Shown in pieces: positions 58,926 to 64,000 of a stretch of 64,000 nucleotides of DNA. Source of the DNA: Sipunculus nudus (lineage: Eukaryota > Annelida > Sipuncula > Golfingiida > Sipunculidae); NCBI GenBank assembly GCA_026874595.1, contig CM049314.1, positions 71,688,300-71,752,299 of the forward strand. Reading direction: 5' to 3'. The stretch's first letter is position 1. Each line of letters opens with the position of its first letter. The notes beneath the pieces were generated by a model. It had not been told where the DNA came from. It searched no databases and worked only from the letters and a program-made list of their open reading frames with translations. A program made the translations under genes and the position numbers.

Positions 58926-59331
58926 AGTAAATACCCTACCGCCAACGTTATGGACTAACTTAAGATGCTAATCTGAATCCGTAATTTTAGATAATTACTC
59001 TGTTTTCTTTAGTATTCCCTTATTTAGAGCAAAATGCTTTATATTATGTTTTACCGTCATGTGCCATTTTTTATATAGTTTATAACTGGTTTCAATATAA
59101 TTTACCTTTCTTGACATTTATTCCTGTTAGACAGTAAGGCTTCCGTCACTTTTATTTCAATTAAAGTATCCTGGATTGCAAGTATTTTACATAAATAAGC
59201 GTGGGATAACAGCGCTTGGTTGACTTCAAATGAGGTTCATGCAAGCCCTATTATTAATAGGAAATATTTCACGGTTTACCACGCGTTAACCTTAAAGAAC
59301 AGAACGTAACAGTAAGTCATTACAAGAACAA

Positions 59332-62300
59332 TCACTTAGGCCCAATTTCGCAGATACTGTTATGCGTATTGCGACAGTTGTCATCATACCAAGCCCAAGA
59401 GTCGCTTTTTAGTAGAGCGAGGCAGTCTTCTCCTGCGCCGGGGTCACTTGGCTCCGTTTTACCCCATTCAACATAAGTAACAGGAGTCCCAGTGGCCATC
59501 CATATCCACTCGTCTTCAAGTTCAGTATCAGACCCTGACGTCCATAGAGATGTTGACAGCGCTGAAAAGAGAAGTAATATCTTCGATTCTTAGCTAGAAT
59601 AAATGTTTTTATCACTTTTTACATGTTGAGAGATTTGTCACAGATGATGCATAATCCATGCACATAAAGACCACAAATGTGCTTTTTATGTTTAACAGTC
59701 GTTAACTCGTAGAGTTTATGCATAAACCTTGGGTACTGCACATACCTGAATTCATGTTTCGTGCGATGTTCGCTATGTGTGTCTGTTCCTCTTTTGTTTC
59801 TATGCTGAGGAGGTCCCCGCCTAAATAACGGCAGATATGTCGAGCGTCAATCCATTCGTTTAATGAACTAATTAACTGGTAACAAGATGGTCCACTGTGT
59901 GCATCAACTGTGTCAGTCCGGAAATACTGTCCATATCCATCTGGGCAAGCTTAAAATGCAAGAAACCTAGACATTTACGATATACCAGAAGAAATAAAAG
60001 TGGACATTGTACATCTTAATGGGTCTTGGTATTTTACCTGCATTGGGTTTAAGTTAAAGAGTTATTCCTAGTTATTCCTATATATGTCATTTTTTTTCTC
60101 TCAGTATCATCATATATTTATTTTTTTTTTGTTTTTATCATCATCGACATCCCTTAGAACAAGAAACAAATATTATACAAATCTTGTTATTATATTGAAC
60201 AATTTCAATATTACAAATCCAATTTTAGATTCAGTAATGTTTTACACGTTTTCCTTACAAAGTACATACAGACAACTCATCAACCGATCAAACAAAAAGA
60301 AAGTTAAACTGCGTGTTTTGTTACTGGTTTGTGATTTATATAAGACAAGCACATATAATCCATTCTTTCTCCATGCTATACTTCCCCCCTGAAGTAGCCC
60401 TACCGAGAGGATACCAACGGGTATGGGTGAAGGAAAAATTAATTTGTTCAATTGGTAAAATATTACCATATTTCATCTATACCATCTTTATATCTTCATT
60501 ATTATTGTAAATTAACATTTAATTTTATAAGAACAGCAATATTATTTGTAGGTTTGTACTGGTTTGGTCATATCCGCATAATATTTACCATATCCGTTTA
60601 TTTATCCATACATGTATGTACATATACATATATGTCTATAAACACATTCACGAACATTAATATATATACATATACACATACAGACATATTTAAACGCATT
60701 TCAAAATTATATTCTTCAGAAAATTTCCAAATAAATCAAAATTCAGTCTTCAAAAATATGAAGTAAGTTACCCCACTTATGTTTATGAAAATACATTTTG
60801 TAATATTTTTCAGCCATTCTTCGTTCAAATCCTTAGAATTTCATAACATAATATATATGCAAAAGAGAGGGAATATAACCCGATTCTTAGTTTTTAAAAT
60901 TACATATTTATTTAATAATATAAACAAATATATTATTCTTTTATTGACCCTTTCTTTATCACACCCTGTATGTATAAGAAGCAGAGTCAGGTCAGGCATG
61001 TTATTCCAGCAGGTTCTGCCTACTGTCTAACCTGTCTATACTGTGATTTAGCTATGTACCAATCATACAATAAGTGTACGAGTGATTCTGTTTCTTTGTT
61101 TCAATATAAACCCATCTTGGTATCAGTTATTTTCCATCTATAGAATTTTTCGTTCAATATATTGTGGATTATTCAAAACTGAAAGTGTCTCAAAAACATG
61201 TCGAATGGAACTGTATACATGTATATGAGCAATTGCATCTTTCCAGCAAAAAAACTGAACGTAGGCTTTCTTCTAGCTTAATTTTATTAGCGGGCTCACT
61301 TGTATAGTCTTTTAGCACTTTGTTATACACCTTACGATAACTAACTTTTGTTTAGTCAAGTACTTGATTTTTCATAACAAAATAAAAAATGTTTAATTTA
61401 GTTTCCGACCAGAAGATGTAAATGTCCTCTTGATGGCTCCTCGTTGAACCCACTGGACCATGACAGGTCCAGAAAATCCATTTGTCTACCTAGGTACCTC
61501 CGTTACACAGCGTGTGCACACACACGCACTTTTGATTGTTCTATATGTTTCAATGCATGTCTACTTCATCAAAATAGAAAGCAAGAGGAAAAAACGAAAA
61601 GTATATTTTAGACACTATTATACATGCAGTCTAAACACGCTATATTTAAAATCAATTCGAAAGTGGTTTATATTCATATTAGACCCCCTAAAGTGAACTT
61701 TATTTATTAATTTCTGGTACCGTGATCTTTCTGATGAAATACATAATATTTAAACTTTCTTTTCATTAAAAAAAAACATATTTTAAAGGCACCTATTAAA
61801 AGCCCCAGTAACAAAATCCGCCTTATAAATGACTAATATTTAACTACATGACAGTATCTCTTTAAGTGTCTTTCTGATTAAAAAATGAATAAACTATTGA
61901 ATTAAAACTTAGATTTTCAGTTTTTTTTGGGAAGATAAAAACATGATACAGATGAAGAAAAATTAGTTAAAACAACCGAGAAATAATCCAGGAAATATTT
62001 TCAAACAAACCTTAATAACATTTAGAGACTATATCCGCTATCAATTGACCCCTCTTGCATAGCTAATAGCATACTACGATAACATAGAATCAATACGTGT
62101 GATTACAAGAAGTGAAACATACTCTTAACACGCGGTGCACAGTTCTTCCTTGCCACTGGGTTTGCTAGGGATTTGGAGCCATACAATATGCACAGCTTTT
62201 CTGAGGCCAGTATCGCAACACAGACAGGATGTTTCTGTCTTTCGCATTTCCCCAAACATTCTGTCCGAGATATGTGCTTCTTGTGAACTCGTTTCAGTTC

Positions 62301-62335
62301 CAGGTTTGGGATTTGTTCTGCTATGGCCCCGACTA
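59332..62335 (-). CDS. PAN + C-type lectin gene 3, three exons seen, 5' end missing
   Basis: Probable secreted lectin. Minus-strand exons: 62335-62132 (204 nt, PAN/apple-like: RTECLGKCERQ, VCVAILASEKLCILYGSKS, KNCAP), 59949-59746 (204 nt, CTLD N-terminal half: CPDGYGQYF, SCYQL, IDARHICRYLGGDLLSIETK) and 59561-59332 (CTLD C-terminal half: WTSG, WIWMATGTPVTYVEW, EPS, GEDC, WAWYDDNC, ICE, TGA stop at 59334-59332). All junctions are phase 1, so both 204-nt exons are symmetrical and can be skipped or duplicated without shifting frame. All canonical long-form CTLD cysteines are present. The sugar motif is EPS rather than EPN. The donor of the PAN exon (GTGTTA) is weak. No signal-peptide exon was found before the satellite at 62.6 kb. 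Confidence 0.82.
59950..62131. other. Intron between the PAN and CTLD exons of lectin gene 3
   Basis: 2.2 kb, very AT-rich, with short ATAC/TATG runs at 60600-60690. The reading frames inside are unsupported. Confidence 0.5.
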
Positions 62336-62624
62336 CTGTATATAGAACAATCCCATATGAAACATAATAATTTTATGATAAATATATATATTTATAAACA
62401 TTTAATATCTACACAATACAATTAGTTTTTATAGGAATAAGCGATTATATTATTATATATGTGTACATATACATATATATTTCCTTTAGACATCATTGGC
62501 CATGACGCTCAGTTAATTTTTGACTTGGTACTCATTTCTTTTATTAATGTTATATTGTCTGTGAGAATAGCCTATGGCTAATGTGTGGCTGTATTGAAAA
62601 ATGGACAGAAAATAAAAATTACAG

Positions 62625-64000
62625 GATTCATATGAGACCTGCCAAAGATCCCCTTGGATCACAATATAGGGTTCTGAGGAAAATGGATACAATTTGTACC
62701 CTGTCTGTCTGGGCGCTTTAAATCATGTTTCTGGTCCAAAGCTAGCAGAATATAGGTCACTCTGACATAATTTCAGGTTTCCAAGGAGAACTGCCAAGGA
62801 CTTCCCTGAATATCATCAATAATCAGATTTGCCTAGAAAAACCCAGGATATTGTGTTAGAAGATTATCTTAAAATATAGATACAATTTGTGCATTGTCTA
62901 ACTCTCTGGGTGCACAAAACAATTTTTCAGCCCATGGGTCACAAATTATAGGTCACCATGATCCAATTTCAGGATGTCTAGGACATTTGACTAAACCCTC
63001 CCTGAATTTCATGTTAGAAGTTTCTAGACATAATAAATACAATTTGTGCCCCATCTGACTGTCTGGGTGCTTATATGACATCTTTTCCAGTTTCGCAAAA
63101 TATAGGTCATGATGACCCCATTTTAGTTTTCAAAGGATATTTGCAAAGGACGTCTCAGAATTTTACAATAGAAGATTTTAGGCCTAACAGATACACTGTG
63201 TGCCCGAGAACATTTGCCTAGGACCTCCCTAAATGTCACATTGGATGATTCTAGACCTAACGGATACAATTTGTGCCCCGAATGACATTCAGGGTGTTCA
63301 TACAACATCTTTTCCCTAAAGGTCGCAGAATATAGGTCACAGTGACCTTATTTCATGTTTTTAAGAACATTTGCCTAGGACCTCCCTAAATGTCATATAG
63401 GATGATTCTAGACCTAATGGTTACAATTTGTGCCCCGACTGACATTTAGGGTCTTCATACAAAATATTTTTCCTAAAAGTCGCAGAATAGAGGTCACAGT
63501 GACCTAATTTCAGGTTTCCGAGAACATTTGCCCAGGACCTCCCTAAAAGTCATATAGTTTGATTCTAGACCTAATGGTTACAATTTGTGCCCCGACTGAC
63601 ATTTAGGATCTTCATACAAAATATTTTTCCTAAAAGTCGCAGAATAGAGGTCACAGTGACCTAATTTCAGGTTTCCGAGAACATTTGCCCAGGACCTCCC
63701 TAAATGTCATATAGGATGATTCTAGACCTAATGGATACAATTTGTGCCCCGACTGACATTCAGGGTCTACATACAAAATATTTTTCCTAAAAGTCGCAGA
63801 ATATAGGTCACAGTGACCTAATTTCAGGTTTCCGAGAACATTTGCCTAGGACCTCCCTAAATATCATATAGGATGATTCTAGACCTAATGGATACAATTT
63901 GTGCCCCGACTGACATTCAGGGTCTACATACAAAATATTTTTCCTAAAAGTCGCAGAATATAGATCACAGTGACCTAATTTCAGGTTCCGAGAACATTTG
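62625..64000. repeat. 157-bp satellite with a nuclear-receptor-like palindrome
   Basis: A tandem array running off the window end. Right-hand units are exactly 157 bp apart (palindrome starts 63334, 63491, 63648, 63805, 63962); left-hand units (62754, 62950, 63104) are more diverged. Unit features: TTTGCC-AGGACCTCCCTAAA, ATTCTAGACCTAATGGATAC, AATTTGTGCCCCGACTGACA, CGCAGAATATAGGTCACAGT then GACCTAATTTCAGG. Most right-hand units contain AGGTCACAGTGACCT. No coding frame persists. Confidence 0.92.

Overview
Eukaryotic, intron-rich, AT-rich DNA with many (AT)n tracts, satellites and decayed transposons. The expanded C-type lectin genes, GIY-YIG Penelope-like fragments and Ngaro-type tyrosine-recombinase retrotransposons fit a marine invertebrate, most likely a lophotrochozoan such as a bivalve mollusc. 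This is inference from gene content; nothing here fixes the species. Host genes are split into short exons that single-frame translation misses, so they were rebuilt from splice sites, reading phase and exon-length agreement between paralogues.

Layout. 1-7031: a decayed minus-strand Ngaro/DIRS-like retrotransposon (gag, RT, RNase H, tyrosine recombinase, plus an SGNH-hydrolase ORF) with a ~210-bp direct repeat at its 3' side. 8050-8830: first two exons of a broken minus-strand lectin gene, an inverted paralogue of the lectin gene at 36.5 kb. 11.85-14.2 kb: Penelope-like element fragments between inverted repeats. 14.3-18.1 kb: a complete four-exon C-type lectin gene (+). 18.8-32.0 kb: decayed minus-strand lectin copies (3'UTR blocks, CTLD halves, PAN-like exon pieces) and two unrelated satellites (47 bp and 51 bp) in matching places of two duplicated segments. 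32.1-34.7 kb: an ~1.1-kb tandem duplication. 36.5-38.2 kb: a second complete C-type lectin gene (+). 38.56-40.0 kb: LINE and Ty3/gypsy relics. 44.76-48.16 kb: a three-exon ATP-grasp (DcsG-like) gene (+). 49.45-53.95 kb: a recent Ngaro-like element with full A1-ORFs-B1-A2-B2 split direct repeats. 55.34-55.58 kb: a dead copy of part of the ATP-grasp gene. 59.3-62.3 kb: a minus-strand PAN + C-type lectin gene. 62.6 kb to the window end: a 157-bp satellite whose units carry a perfect AGGTCAnnnTGACCT palindrome.

How it fits together. This is a local lectin cluster that has grown by direct and inverted duplication, with at least three coding members and four or more dead ones, and has been split by retroelements. 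The lectins look secreted (gene 2 has a clear signal peptide, gene 1 a short hydrophobic start) and are probably carbohydrate-recognition proteins of innate immunity, which is inferred from the family. The most unusual points are a gag-UGA-CUA-pol arrangement in the recent Ngaro-like element, opposite loss of one CTLD disulfide cysteine in the two plus-strand lectins, a bacterial-type ATP-grasp enzyme with a local dead copy, and the ERE-like satellite.
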